The notes below the pieces were generated by a model, which was not told the origin of the DNA, made no database searches, and was given only the letters and a program-made list of their open reading frames with translations. The position numbers and the translations under genes were made by a program. Source: Mastigias papua (Eukaryota > Cnidaria > Scyphozoa > Rhizostomeae > Mastigiidae). From it: a stretch of 64,000 nt of DNA. Location of the stretch: positions 4,459,773-4,523,772 of the forward strand of contig OZ025284.1 in NCBI GenBank assembly GCA_964019165.1, written 5' to 3'. Positions 1 to 12,400 of this stretch are shown piece by piece. Within the stretch, counting starts at the first letter, position 1; each line of letters starts with the position of its first letter.

Positions 1-161
1 AGCCTTAGTCTTTGTTTTTACACTATATACAGCTTTAAAGTGCTTTACATGTCGCAAAACTGACAATACTGTGCAAGGCCTACAATCACTAGAAGTACGT
101 GTGTCATAGCTCCAAAACATAATCTAAGCATATTTGTACAGTGAATCTAGTATTTATAATG
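1..161. repeat. Partial monomer at left edge
   Basis: The 161 bases correspond to the last part of a monomer, monomer positions 211-371. The sequence is close to the end of m4 (1646-2016) and carries the same CTAGAAG variant; it differs at two sites I can see. The window therefore begins inside the array. Confidence 0.97.
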
Positions 162-3100
162 TCATATGACCATCAGATCTGTCGTCATTGCTGTATTGTC
201 AGACTTTGCACACATACGTATTTTAGGCCCATCACAACCAATCACAACATGTGCATATACTGTTGTATGATTGAAATTGAGTGCAAGTGCGTCAATCTCA
301 TGCATTAAACGTCTTTTACATCTATGGTTGCACCGATGCCAGTAGTTTAGACAATGTTTCCTACTCAAATAAGCCTTAGTCTTTGTTTTTACACTATATA
401 CAGCTGTAAAGTGCTTTAGATGTCGCAAAACTGACAATACTGTGCAAGGCCTACAATCACCATAAGTACGTGTGTTATAGCTCCAGAACATAATCTAAGC
501 ATATTTGTACAGTGAATCTAGCATTTATAATGTCATATGACCATCAGATCTGTCGTCATTGCTGTATTGTCAGACTTTGCACACATACGTATTTTAGGCC
601 CATCACAACCAATCACAACATGTGCATATACTGTTGTATGATTGAAATTGAGTGCAAGTGCGTCAATCTCATGCATTAAACGTCTTTTGCATCCATGGTT
701 GCACCGATGCCAGTAGTTTAGCCAATGTTTCCTACTCAAATTAGCCTTAGTCTTTGTTTTTACACTATATACAGCTTTAAAGTGCTTTACATGTCGCACA
801 ATTGACAATACTGTGCAAGGCCTACAATCACTATAAGTACGTGTGTCATAGCTCCAGAACATAATCTAAGCATATTTGTACAGTGAATCTAGTATTTATA
901 ATGTCATATGACCATCAGATCTGTCGTCATTGCTGTATTATCAGACTTTGCACACATACGTATTTTAGGCCCATCACAACCAATCACAACATGTGCATAT
1001 ACTGTTGTATGATTGAAATTGAGTTCAAGTGCGTCAATCTCATGCATTAAACGTCTTTTACATCTATGGTTGCACCGATGCCAGTAGTTTAGCCAATGTT
1101 TCCTACTCAAATTAGCCTTAGTCTTTGTTTTTACACTATATACAGCTTTAAAGTGCTTTACATGTCGCACAACTGACAATACTGTGCAAGGCCTACAATC
1201 ACTAGAAGTACGTGTGTCATAGCTCCAAAACATAATCTAAGCATATGTGTACAGTGAATCTAGCATTTATAATGTCATATGACCATCAGATCTGTCGTCA
1301 TTGCTGTATTGTCAGACTTTGCACACATACGTATTTTAGGCCCATCACAACCAATCACAACATGTGCATATACTGTTGTATGATTGAAATTGAGTGCAAG
1401 TGCGTCAATCTCATGCATTAAACGTCTTTTACATCTATGGTTGCACCGATGCCAGTAGTTTAGCCAATGTTTCCTACTCAAATTAGCCTTAGTCTTTGTT
1501 TTTACACTATATACAGCTGTAAAGTGCTTTAGATGTCGCAAAACTGACAATACTGTGCAAGGCCTACAATCACTATAAGTACGTGTGTCATAGCTCCAGA
1601 ACATAATCTAAGCATATTTGTACAGTGAATCTAGCATTTATAATGTCATATGTCCATCAGATCTGTCGTCATTGCTGTATTGCCAGACTTTGCACACATA
1701 CGTATTTTAGGCCCATCACAACCAATCACAACATGTGCATATACTGTTGTATGATTGAAATTGAGTGCAAGTGCGTCATTCTAATGCATTACACGTCTTT
1801 TACATCTATGGTTGCACCGATGCCAGTAGTTTAGCCAATGTTTCCTACTCAAATTAGCCTTAGTCTTTGTTTTTACACTATATACAGCTTTAAAGTGCTT
1901 TACATGTCGCAAAACTGACAATATTGTGCAAGGCCTACAATCACTAGAAGTACGTGTGTCATAGCTCCAAAACATAATCTAAGCATATTTGTACAGTGAA
2001 TCTAGCATTTATAATGTCATATGACCATCAGATCTGTCGTCATTGCTGTATTGTCAGACTTTGCACACATACGTATTTTAGGCCCATCACAACCAATCAC
2101 AACATGTGCATATACTGTTGTATGATTGAAATTGAGTGCAAGTGCGTCAATCTCATGCATTAAACGTCTTTTACATCTATGGTTGCACCGATGCCAGTAG
2201 TTTAGACAATGTTTCCTACTCAAATAAGCCTTAGTCTTTGTTTTTACACTATATACAGCTGTAAAGTGCTTTAGATGTCGCAAAACTGACAATACTGTGC
2301 AAGGCCTACAATCACCATAAGTACGTGTGTTATAGCTCCAGAACATAATCTAAGCATATTTGTACAGTGAATCTAGCATTTATAATGTCATATGACCATC
2401 AGATCTGTCGTCATTGCTGTATTGTCAGACTTTGCACACATACGTATTTTAGGCCCATCACAACCAATCACAACATGTGCATATACTGTTGTATGATTGA
2501 AATTGAGTGCAAGTGCGTCAATCTCATGCATTAAACGTCTTTTACATCTATGGTTGCACCGATGCCAGTAGTTTAGCTAATGTTTCCTACTCAAATTAGC
2601 CTTAGTCTTTGTTTTTACACTATATACAGCTTTAAAGTGCTTTACATGTCGCAAAACTGACAATACTGTGCAAGGCCTACAATCACCATAAGTACGTGTC
2701 TTATAGCTCCAGAACATAATCTAAGCATATTTGTACAGTGAATCTAGCATTTATAATGTCATATGACCATCAGATCTGTCGTCATTGCTGTATTGTCAGA
2801 CTTTGCACACATACGTATTTTAGGCCCATCACAACCAATCACAACATGTGCATATACTGTTGTATGATTGAAATTGAGTTCAAGTGCGTCAATCTCATGC
2901 ATTAAACGTCTTTTACATCTATGGTTGCACCGATGCCAGTAGTTTAGCCAATGTTTCCTACTCAAATTAGCCTTAGTCTTTGTTTTTACACTATATACAG
3001 CTTTAAAGTGCTTTACATGTCGCAAAACTGACAATACTGTGCAAGGCCTACAATCACTAGAAGTACGTGTGTCATAGCTCCAAAACATAATCTAAGCATA

Positions 3101-3450
3101 TTTGTACAGTGAATCTAGCATTTATAATGTCATATGACCATCAGACCTGTCGTCATTGCTGTATTGTCAGACTTTGCACACATACGTATTTTAGGCCCAT
3201 CACAACCAATCACAACATGTGCATATACTGTTGTATGATTGAAATTGAGTTCAAGTGCGTCAATCTCATGCATTAAACGTCTTTTACATCTATGGTTGCA
3301 CCGATGCCAGTAGTTTAGCCAATGTTTCCTACTCAAATTAGCCTTAGTCTTTGTTTTTACACTATATACAGCTTTAAAGTGCTTTACATGTCGCAAAACT
3401 GACAATACTGTGCAAGGCCTACAATCACTATAAGTACGTGTGTCATAGCT

Positions 3451-3486
3451 TCAATCAATGATCTAAGCGTATGTGTACAGTGAAGT
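3451..3486. other. Divergent tract in m8
   Basis: About 9 substitutions against consensus fall within 36 bp, ending in GAAGTTAGC instead of GAATCTAGC, while the rest of the monomer is near consensus. The same tract appears 742 bp downstream. It abolishes the usual start codon of the minus-strand frame. A conversion tract from a more diverged monomer is the simplest reading. Confidence 0.9.
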
Positions 3487-4192
3487 TAGCATTTATAATG
3501 TCATATGACCATCAGATCTGTCGTCATTGCTGTATTGTCAGACTTTGCACACATACGTATTTTAGGCCCATCACAACCAATCACAACATGTGCATATACT
3601 GTTGTATGATTGAAATTGAGTGCAAGTGCGTCAATCTCATGCATTAAACGTCTTTTACATCTTTGGTTGCACCGATGCCAGTAGTTTAGCCAATGTTTCC
3701 TACTCAAATTAGCCTTAGTCTTTGTTTTTACACTATATACAGCTGTAAAGTGCTTTAGATGTCGCAAAACTGACAATACTGTGCAAGGCCTACAATCACT
3801 ATAAGTACGTGTGTCATAGCTCCAGAACATAATCTAAGCATATTTGTAGAGTGAATCTAGCATTTATAATGTCATATGACCATCAGATCTGTCGTCATTG
3901 CTGTATTGCCAGACTTTGCACACATACGTATTTTAGGCCCATCACAACCAATCACAACATGTGCATATACTGTTGTATGATTGAAATTGAGTGCAAGTGC
4001 GTCATTCTAATGCATTAAACGTCTTTTACATCTATGGTTGCACCGATGCCAGTAGTTTAGCCAATGTTTCCTACTCAAATTAGCCTTAGTCTTTGTTTTT
4101 ACACTATATACAGCTTTAAAGTGCTTTACATGTCGCAAAACTGACAATACTGTGCAAGGCCTACAATCACTATAAGTACGTGTGTCATAGCT

Positions 4193-4228
4193 TCAATCAA
4201 TGATCTAAGCGTATGTGTACAGTGAAGT
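4193..4228. other. Divergent tract in m10, same haplotype as in m8
   Basis: All the substitutions of the 3451-3486 tract recur here in the same order, so the two share an origin. The host monomers otherwise differ: m10 carries GTCATTCTAATGC and m8 does not. The tract therefore seems to have moved between monomer backgrounds. One of its changes (TATTTG to TATGTG) is also seen alone in m2 at about 1247. Confidence 0.9.
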
Positions 4229-4613
4229 TAGCATTTATAATGTCATATGACCATCAGATCTGTAATCATTGCTGTATTGTCAGACTTTGCACACATACGT
4301 ATTTTAGGCCCATAACAACCAATCACAACATGTGCATATACTGTTGTATGATTGAAATTGAGTGCAAGTGCGTCAATCTCATGCATTAAACGTCTTTTAC
4401 ATCTATGGTTGCACCGATGCCAGTAGTTTAGCCAATGTTTCCTACTCAAATTAGCCTTAGTCTTTGTTTTTACACTATATACAGCTTTAAAGTGCTTTAC
4501 ATGTCGCAAAACTGACAATACTGTGCAAGGCCTACAATCACTATAAGTACGTGTGTCATAGCTCCAGAACATAATCTAAGCATATTTGTACAGTGAATCT
4601 AGTATTTATAATG

Positions 4614-6839
4614 TCATATGACCATCAGATCTGTCGTCATTGCTGTATTGTCAGACTTTGCACACATACGTATTTAAGGCCCATCACAACCAATCACAAC
4701 ATGTGCATATACTGTTGTATGATTGAAATTGAGTTCAAGTGCGTCAATCTCATGCATTAAACGTCTTTTACATCTATGGTTGCACCGATGCCAGTAGTTT
4801 AGCCAATGTTTCCTACTCAAATTAGCCTTAGTCTTTGTTTTTACACTATATACAGCTTTAAAGTGCTTTACATGTCGCAAAACTGACAATACTGTGCAAG
4901 GCCTACAATCACTATAAGTACGTGTGTCATAGCTCCAAAACATATTCTAAGCATATTTGTAGAGTGAATCTAGCATTTATAATGTCATATGACCATCAGA
5001 TCTGTCGTCATTGCTGTATTGTCAGACTTTGCACACATACGTATTTTAGGCCCATCACAACCAATCACAACATGTGCATATACTGTTGTATGATTGAAAT
5101 TGAGTGCAAGTGCGTCAATCTCATGCATTAAACGTCTTTTACATCTATGGTTGCACCGATGCCAGTAGTTTAGCCAATGTTTCCTACTCAAATTAGCCTT
5201 AGTCTTTGTTTTTACACTATATACAGCTTTAAAGTCCTTTACATGTCGCAAAACTGACAATACTATGCAAGGCCTACAATCACTAGAACTACGTGTGTCA
5301 TAGCTCCAAAACATAATCTAAGCATATTTGTACAGTGAATCTAGCATTTATAATGTCATATGACCATCAGATCTGTCGTCATTGCTGTATTGTCAGACTT
5401 TGCACACATACGTATTTTAGGCCCATCACAACCAATCACAACATGTGCATATACTGTTGTATGATTGAAATTGAGTGCAAGTGCGTCAATCTCATGCATT
5501 AAACGTCTTTTACATCTATGGTTGCACCGATGCCAGTAGTTTAGCCAATGTTTCCTACTCAAATTAGCCTTAGTCTTTGTTTTTACACTACATACAGCTG
5601 TAAAGTGCTTTAGATGTCGCAAAACTGACAATACTGTGCAAGGCCTACAATCACTATAAGTACGTGTGTCAGAGCTCCAAAACATAATCTGAGCATATTT
5701 GTACAGTGAATCTAGCATTTATAATGTCATATGACCATCAGATCTGTCGTCATTGCTGTATTGTCAGACTTTGCACACATACGTATTTTAGGCCCATCAC
5801 AACCAATCACAACATGTGCATATACTGTTGTATGATTGAAATTGAGTGCAAGTGCGTCAATCTCATGCATTAAACGTCTTTTACATCTATGGTTGCACCG
5901 ATGCCAGTAGTTTAGCCAATGTTTCCTACTCAAATTAGCCTTAGTCTTTGTTTTTACACTATATACAACTTTAAAGTGCTTTACATGTCGCAAAGCTGAC
6001 AATACTGTGCAAGGCCTACAATCACCATAAGTACGTGTGTCAGAGCTCCAAAACATAATCTGAGCATATTTGTACAGTGAATCTAGCATTTATAATGTCA
6101 TATGACCATCAGATCTGTCGTCATTGCTGTATTGTCAGACTTTGCACACATACGTATTTTAGGCCCATCACAACCAATCACAACATGTGCATATACTGTT
6201 GTATGATTGAAATTGAGTGCAAGTGCGTCAATCTCATGCATTAAACGTCTTTTACATCTATGGTTGCACCGATGCCAGTAGTTTAGCTAATGTTTCCTAC
6301 TCAAATTAGCCTTAGTCTTTGTTTTTACACTATATACAGCTTTAAAGTGCTTTACATGTCGCAAAACTGACAATACTGTGCAAGGCCTACAATCACCATA
6401 AGTACGTGTGTTATAGCTCCAGAACATAATCTAAGCATATTTGTACAGTGAATCTAGCATTTATAATGTCATATGACCATCAGATCTGTCGTCATTGCTG
6501 TATTGTCAGACTTTGCACACATACGTATTTAAGGCCCATCACAACCAATCACAACATGTGCATATACTGTTGTATGATTGAAATTGAGTGCAAGTGCGTC
6601 AATCTCATGCATTAAACGTCTTTTACATCTATGGTTGCACCGATGCCAGTAGTTTAGCCAATGTTTCCTACTCAAATTAGCCTTAGTCTTTGTTTTTACA
6701 CTATATACAGCTTTAAAGTGCTTTACATGTCGCAAAACTGACAATACTGTGCAAGGCCTACAATCACTATAAGTACGTGTGTCATAGCACCAAAACATAA
6801 TCTAAGCATATTTGTACAGTGAATCTAGTATTTATAATG
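4614..6839. repeat. Mixed monomers m12-m17
   Basis: No internal multi-monomer period is clear. m12 (4614) and m17 (6469) carry TATTTAAGG, which stops the minus-strand frame after the GCDGP motif. m14 (5356) and m15 (5727) share CAGAGCTCC with TCTGAGC and so have the 11-residue extended frame. m16 (6098) matches m6 (2388), 10 monomers away, through TTTAGCTAATG, a Trp-to-stop change in the minus-strand frame. Confidence 0.8.
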
Positions 6840-8323
6840 TCATATGACCATCAGATCTGTCGTCATTGCTGTATTGTCAGACTTTGCACACATACGTATT
6901 TTAGGCCCATCACAACCAATCACAACATGTGCATATACTGTTGTATGATTGAAATTGAGTGCAAGTGCGTCAATCTCATGCATTACACGTCTTTTACATC
7001 TATGGTTGCACCGATGCCAGTAGTTTAGCCAATGTTTCCTACTCAAATTAGCCTTAGTCTTTGTTTTTACACTATATACAGCTTTAAAGTGCTTTACATG
7101 TCGCAAAACTGACAATACTGTGCAAGGCCTACAATCACCATAAGTACGTGTGTCATAGCTCCAGAACATAATCTAAGCATATTTGTACAGTGAATCTAGC
7201 ATTTATAATGTCATATGACCATCAGATCTGTCGTCATTGCTGTATTGTCAGACTTTGCACACATACGTATTTTAGGCCCATCACAACCAATCACAACATG
7301 TGCATATACTGTTGTATGATTGAAATTGAGTGCAAGTGCGTCAATCTCATGCATTAAACGTCTTTTACATCTATGGTTGCACCGATGCCAGTAGTTTAGC
7401 CAATGTTTCCTACTCAAATTAGCCTTAGTCTTTGTTTTTACACTATATACAACTTTAAAGTGCTTTACATGTCGCAAAGCTGACAATACTGTGCAAGGCC
7501 TACAATCACTATAAGTACGTGTGTCATAGCTCCAAAACATAATCTAAGCATATTTGTACAGTGAATCTAGTATTTATAATGTCATATGACCATCAGATCT
7601 GTCGTCATTGCTGTATTGTCAGACTTTGCACACATACGTATTTTAGGCCCATCACAACCAATCACAACATGTGCATATACTGTTGTATGATTGAAATTGA
7701 GTGCAAGTGCGTCAATCTCATGCATTACACGTCTTTTACATCTATGGTTGCACCGATGCCAGTAGTTTAGCCAATGTTTCCTACTCAAATTAGCCTTAGT
7801 CTTTGTTTTTACACTATATACAGCTTTAAAGTGCTTTACATGTCGCAAAACTGACAATACTGTGCAAGGCCTACAATCACCATAAGTACGTGTGTCATAG
7901 CTCCAGAACATAATCTAAGCATATTTGTACAGTGAATCTAGCATTTATAATGTCATATGACCATCAGATCTGTCGTCATTGCTGTATTGTCAGACTTTGC
8001 ACACATACGTATTTTAGGCCCATCACAACCAATCACAACATGTGCATATACTGTTGTATGATTGACATTGAGTGCAAGTGCGTCAATCTCATGCATTAAA
8101 CGTCTTTTACATCTATGGTTGCACCGATGCCAGTAGTTTAGCCAATGTTTCCTACTCAAATTAGCCTTAGTCTTTGTTTTTACACTATATACAACTTTAA
8201 AGTGCTTTACATGTCGCAAAGCTGACAATACTGTGCAAGGCCTACAATCACTATAAGTACGTGTGTCATAGCTCCAAAACATAATCTAAGCATATTTGTA
8301 CAGTGAATCTAGCATTTATAATG
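6840..8323. repeat. Duplicated dimer: m18-m19 and m20-m21
   Basis: Two consecutive 742-bp copies. The first monomer of each dimer carries GCATTACACG and CACCATAAG; the second carries TACAACTTTAAAG and CGCAAAGCTG. Between the copies I see only a couple of changes, such as GATTGACATT in m21 and TAGTATTT against TAGCATTT at the end. This is a recent two-monomer tandem duplication. The same pair of subtypes appears again at m95-m96 (35406-36147). Confidence 0.9.
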
Positions 8324-9436
8324 TCATATGACCATCAGATCTGTCGTCATTGCTGTATTGTCAGACTTTGCACACATACGTATTTTAGGCCCATAAGAAC
8401 CAAACACAACATGTGCATATACTGTTGTATGATTGAAATTGAGTGCAAGTGCGTCAATCTCATGCATTAAACGTCTTTTACATCTATGGTTGCACCGATG
8501 CCAGTAGTTTAGCCAATGTTTCCTACTCAAATTAGCCTTAGTCTTTGTTTTTACACTATATACAACTTTAAAGTGCTTTACATGTCGCAAAGCTGACAAT
8601 ACTGTGCAAGGCCTACAATCACTAGAAGTACGTGTGTCATAGCTCCAAAACATAATCTAAGCATATTTGTACAGTGAATCTTCCATTTATAATGTCATAT
8701 GACCATCAGATCTGTCGTCATTGCTGTATTGTCAGACATTGCACACATACGTATTTTAGGCCCATCACAACCAATCACAACATGAGCATATACTGTTGTA
8801 TGATTGAAATTGAGTGCAAGTGCGTCAATCTCATGCATTAAACGTCTTTTACATCTATGGTTGCACCGATGCCAGTAGTTTAGCCAATGTTTCCTACTCA
8901 AATTAGCCTTAGTCTTTGTTTTTACACTATATACAACTTTAAAGTGCTTTACATGTCGCAAAGCTGACAATACTGTGCAAGGCCTACAATCACTATAAGT
9001 ACGTGTGTCATAGCTCCAAAACATAATCTAAGCATATTTGTAGAGTGAATCTAGCATTTATAATGTCATATGACCATCAGATCTGTCGTCATTGCTGTAT
9101 TGTCAGACTTTGCACACATACGTATTTTAGGCCCATCACAACCAATCACAACATCTGCATATACTGTTGTATGATTGAAATTGAGTGCAAGTGCGTCAAT
9201 ATCATGCATTAAACGTCTTTTACATCTATGGTTGCACCGATGCCAGTAGTTTAGCCAATGTTTCCTACTCAAATTAGCCTTAGTCTTTGTTTTTACACTA
9301 TATACAGCTTTAAAGTGCTTTACATGTCGCACAACTGACAATACTGTGCAAGGCCTACAATCACTATAAGTACGTGTGTCATAGCTCAAGAACATAATCT
9401 AAGCATATTTGTAGAGTGAATCTAGCATTTATAATG
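8324..9436. repeat. Mixed monomers m22-m24 with private changes
   Basis: m22 has CATAAGAACCAAACAC and a distinct CTTCCATTT end; m23 has CAGACATTGC; m24 has ACATCTGC and ATATCATGC. These private changes suggest the three copies have not been re-amplified recently. From about 9330 the end of m24 matches the end of m40, which places the left edge of the following 16-monomer duplication inside m24. Confidence 0.8.
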
Positions 9437-12400
9437 TCATATGACCATCAGATCTGTCGTCATTGCTGTATTGTCAGACTTTGCACACATACGTATTTTA
9501 GGCCCATAACAACCAAACACAACATGTGCATATACTGTTGTATGATTGAAATTGAGTGCAAGTGCGTCAATCTCATGCATTAAACGTCTTTTACATCTAT
9601 GGTTGCACCGATGCCAGTAGTTTAGCCAATGTTTCCTACTCAAATTAGCCTTAGTCTTTGTTTTTACACTATATACAGCTTTAAAGTGCTTTACATGTCG
9701 CAAAACTGACAATACTGTGCAAGGCCTACAATCACTAGAAGTACGTGTGTCAGAGCTCCAAAACATAATCTGAGCATATTTGAACAGTGAATCTAGCATT
9801 TATAATGTCATATGACCATCAGATCTGTCGTCATTGCTGTATTGTCAGACTTTGCACACATACGTATTTTAGGCCCATCACAACCAATCACAACATGTGC
9901 ATATACTGTTGTATGATTGAAATTGAGTGCAAGTGCGTCAATCTCATGCATTAAACGTCTTTTACATCTATGGTTGCACCGATACCAGTAGTTTAGCCAA
10001 TGTTTCCTACTCAAATTAGCCTTAGTCTTTGTTTTTACACTATATACAGCTTTAAAGTGCTTTACATGTCGCAAACCTGACAATACTGTGCAAGGCCTAC
10101 AATAACTATACGTACGTGTGTCATAGCTCAAGAACATAATCTAAGCATATTTGTACAGTGAATCTAGTATTTATAATGTCATATGACCATCAGATCTGTC
10201 GTCATTGCTGTATTGTCAGACTTTGCACACATACGTATTTTAGGCCCATCACAACCAATCACAACATGAGCATATACTGTTGTATGATTGAAATTGAGTG
10301 CAAGTGCGTCATTTTAATGCATTACACGTCTTTTACATCTATGGTTGCACCGATGCCAGTAGTTTAGCCAATGTTTCCTACTCAAATTAGCCTTAGTCTT
10401 TGTTTTTACACTATATACACCTTTAAAGTGCTTTACATGTCGCAAAACTGACAATACTGTGCAAGGCCTACAATCACTAGAAGTACGTGTGTCATAGCTC
10501 CAAAACATAATCTGAGCATATTTGTACAGTGAATCTAGCATTTATAATGTCATATGACCATCAGATCTGTAATCATTGCTGTATTGTCAGACTTTGCACA
10601 CATACGTATTTTAGGCCCATCACAACCAATCACAACATGTGCATATACTGTTGTATGATTGAAATTGAGTGCAAGTGCGTCAATCTCATGCATTAAACGT
10701 CTTTTACATCTATGGTTGCACCGATACCAGTAGTTTAGCCAATGTTTCCTACTCAAATTAGCCTTAGTCTTTGTTTTTACACTATATACAGCTTTAAAGT
10801 GCTTTACATGTCGCACAACTGACAATACTGTGCAAGGCCTACAATCACTATAAGTACGTGTGTCATAGCTCCAAAACATAATCTAAGCATATTTGTACAG
10901 TGAATCTAGCATTTATAATGTCATATGACCATCAGATCTGTAATCATTGCTGTATTGTCAGACTTTGCACACATACGTATTTTAGGCCCATCACAACCAA
11001 TCACAACATGTGCATATACTGTTGTATGATTGAAATTGAGTGCAAGTGCGTCAATCTCATGCATTAAACGTCTTTTACATCTATGGTTGCACCGATGCCA
11101 GTAGTTTAGCCAATGTTTCCTACTCAAATTAGCCTTAGTCTTTGTTTTTACACTATATACAGCTTTAAAGTGCTTTACATGTCGCAAAACTGACAATACT
11201 GTGCAAGGCCTACAATCACCATAAGTACGTGTGTCATAGCTCCAAAACATAATCTAAGCATATTTGTACAGTGAATCTAGCATTTATAATGTCATATGAC
11301 CATCAGATCTGTCGTCATTGCTGTATTGTCAGACTTTGCACACATACGTATTTTAGGCCCATAACAACCAATCACAACATGTGCATATACTGTTGTATGA
11401 TTGAAATTGAGTGCAAGTGCGTGAATCTCATGCATTAAACGTCTTTTACATCTATGGTTGCACCGATGCCAGTAGTTTAGCCAATGTTTCCTACTCAAAT
11501 TAGCCTTAGTCTTTGTTTTTACACTATATACAGCTTTAAAGTGCTTTACATGTCGCAAAACTGACAATACTGTGCAAGGCCTACAATCACTAGAAGTACG
11601 TGTGTCATAGCTCCATAACATAATCTGAGCATATTTGTACAGTGAATCTAGCATTTATAATGTCATATGACCATCAGATCTGTCGTCATTGCTGTATTGT
11701 CAGACTTTGAACACATACGTATTTTAGGCCCATCACAACCAATCACAACATGTACATATACTGTTGTATGATTGAAATTGAGTGCAAGTGCGTCAATCTC
11801 ATGCATTAAACGTCTTTTACATCTATGGTTGCACCGATGCCAGTAGTTTAGCCAATGTTTCCTACTCAAATTAGCCTTAGTCTTTGTTTTTACACTATAT
11901 ACAGCTTTAAAGTGCTTTACATGTCGCAAAACTGACAATACTGTGCAAGGCCTACAATCACCATAAGTACGTGTGTTATAGCTCCAGAACATAATCTAAG
12001 CATATTTGTACAGTGAATCTAGCATTTATAATGTCATATGACCATCAGATCTGTCGTCATTGCTGTATTGTCAGACTTTGCACACATACGTATTTAAGGC
12101 CCATCACAACCAATCACAACATGTGCATATACTGTTGTATGATTGAAATTGAGTGCAAGTGCGTCAATCTCATGCATTAAACGTCTTTTACATCTATGGT
12201 TGCACCGATGCCAGTAGTTTAGCCAATGGTTCCTACTCAAATTAGCCTTAGTCTTTGTTTTTACACTATATACAGCTTTAAAGTGCTTTACATGTCGCAA
12301 AACTGACAATACTGTGCAAGGCCTACAATCACTATAAGTACGTGTGTCATAGCTCCAGAACATAATCTAAGCATATTTGTACAGTGAATCTAGTATTTAT

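Larger units (their letters stand above)
162..4613. repeat. Left block with 5- and 6-monomer periodicity (m0-m11)
   Basis: m0 (162-532) and m5 (2017-2387) look identical on reading, including private variants TTTAGACAATG and CAAATAAGCC, giving a 1,855-bp (5-monomer) period. m2 (904) and m7 (2759) share GAGTTCAAG at the same offset. Further right the offset becomes 2,226 bp (6 monomers): m3 (1275) matches m9 (3501), and m4 (1646) matches m10 (3872), which share GTCATTCTAATGC. A single inserted monomer between the two copies would explain the shift. The variant pair CTGTAAAG plus TTTAGATG is found only here and in m14 (5356), so this subtype marks the left side of the window. m4, m6, m8 and m10 have broken minus-strand frames. 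Confidence 0.85.

Noticed and set aside
1625..1834. 69-codon plus-strand frames (here and for example at 6819, 25369, 35014)
   Set aside because: They overlap the other strand of the same monomer, appear only when a particular substitution is present, and match no family I know.
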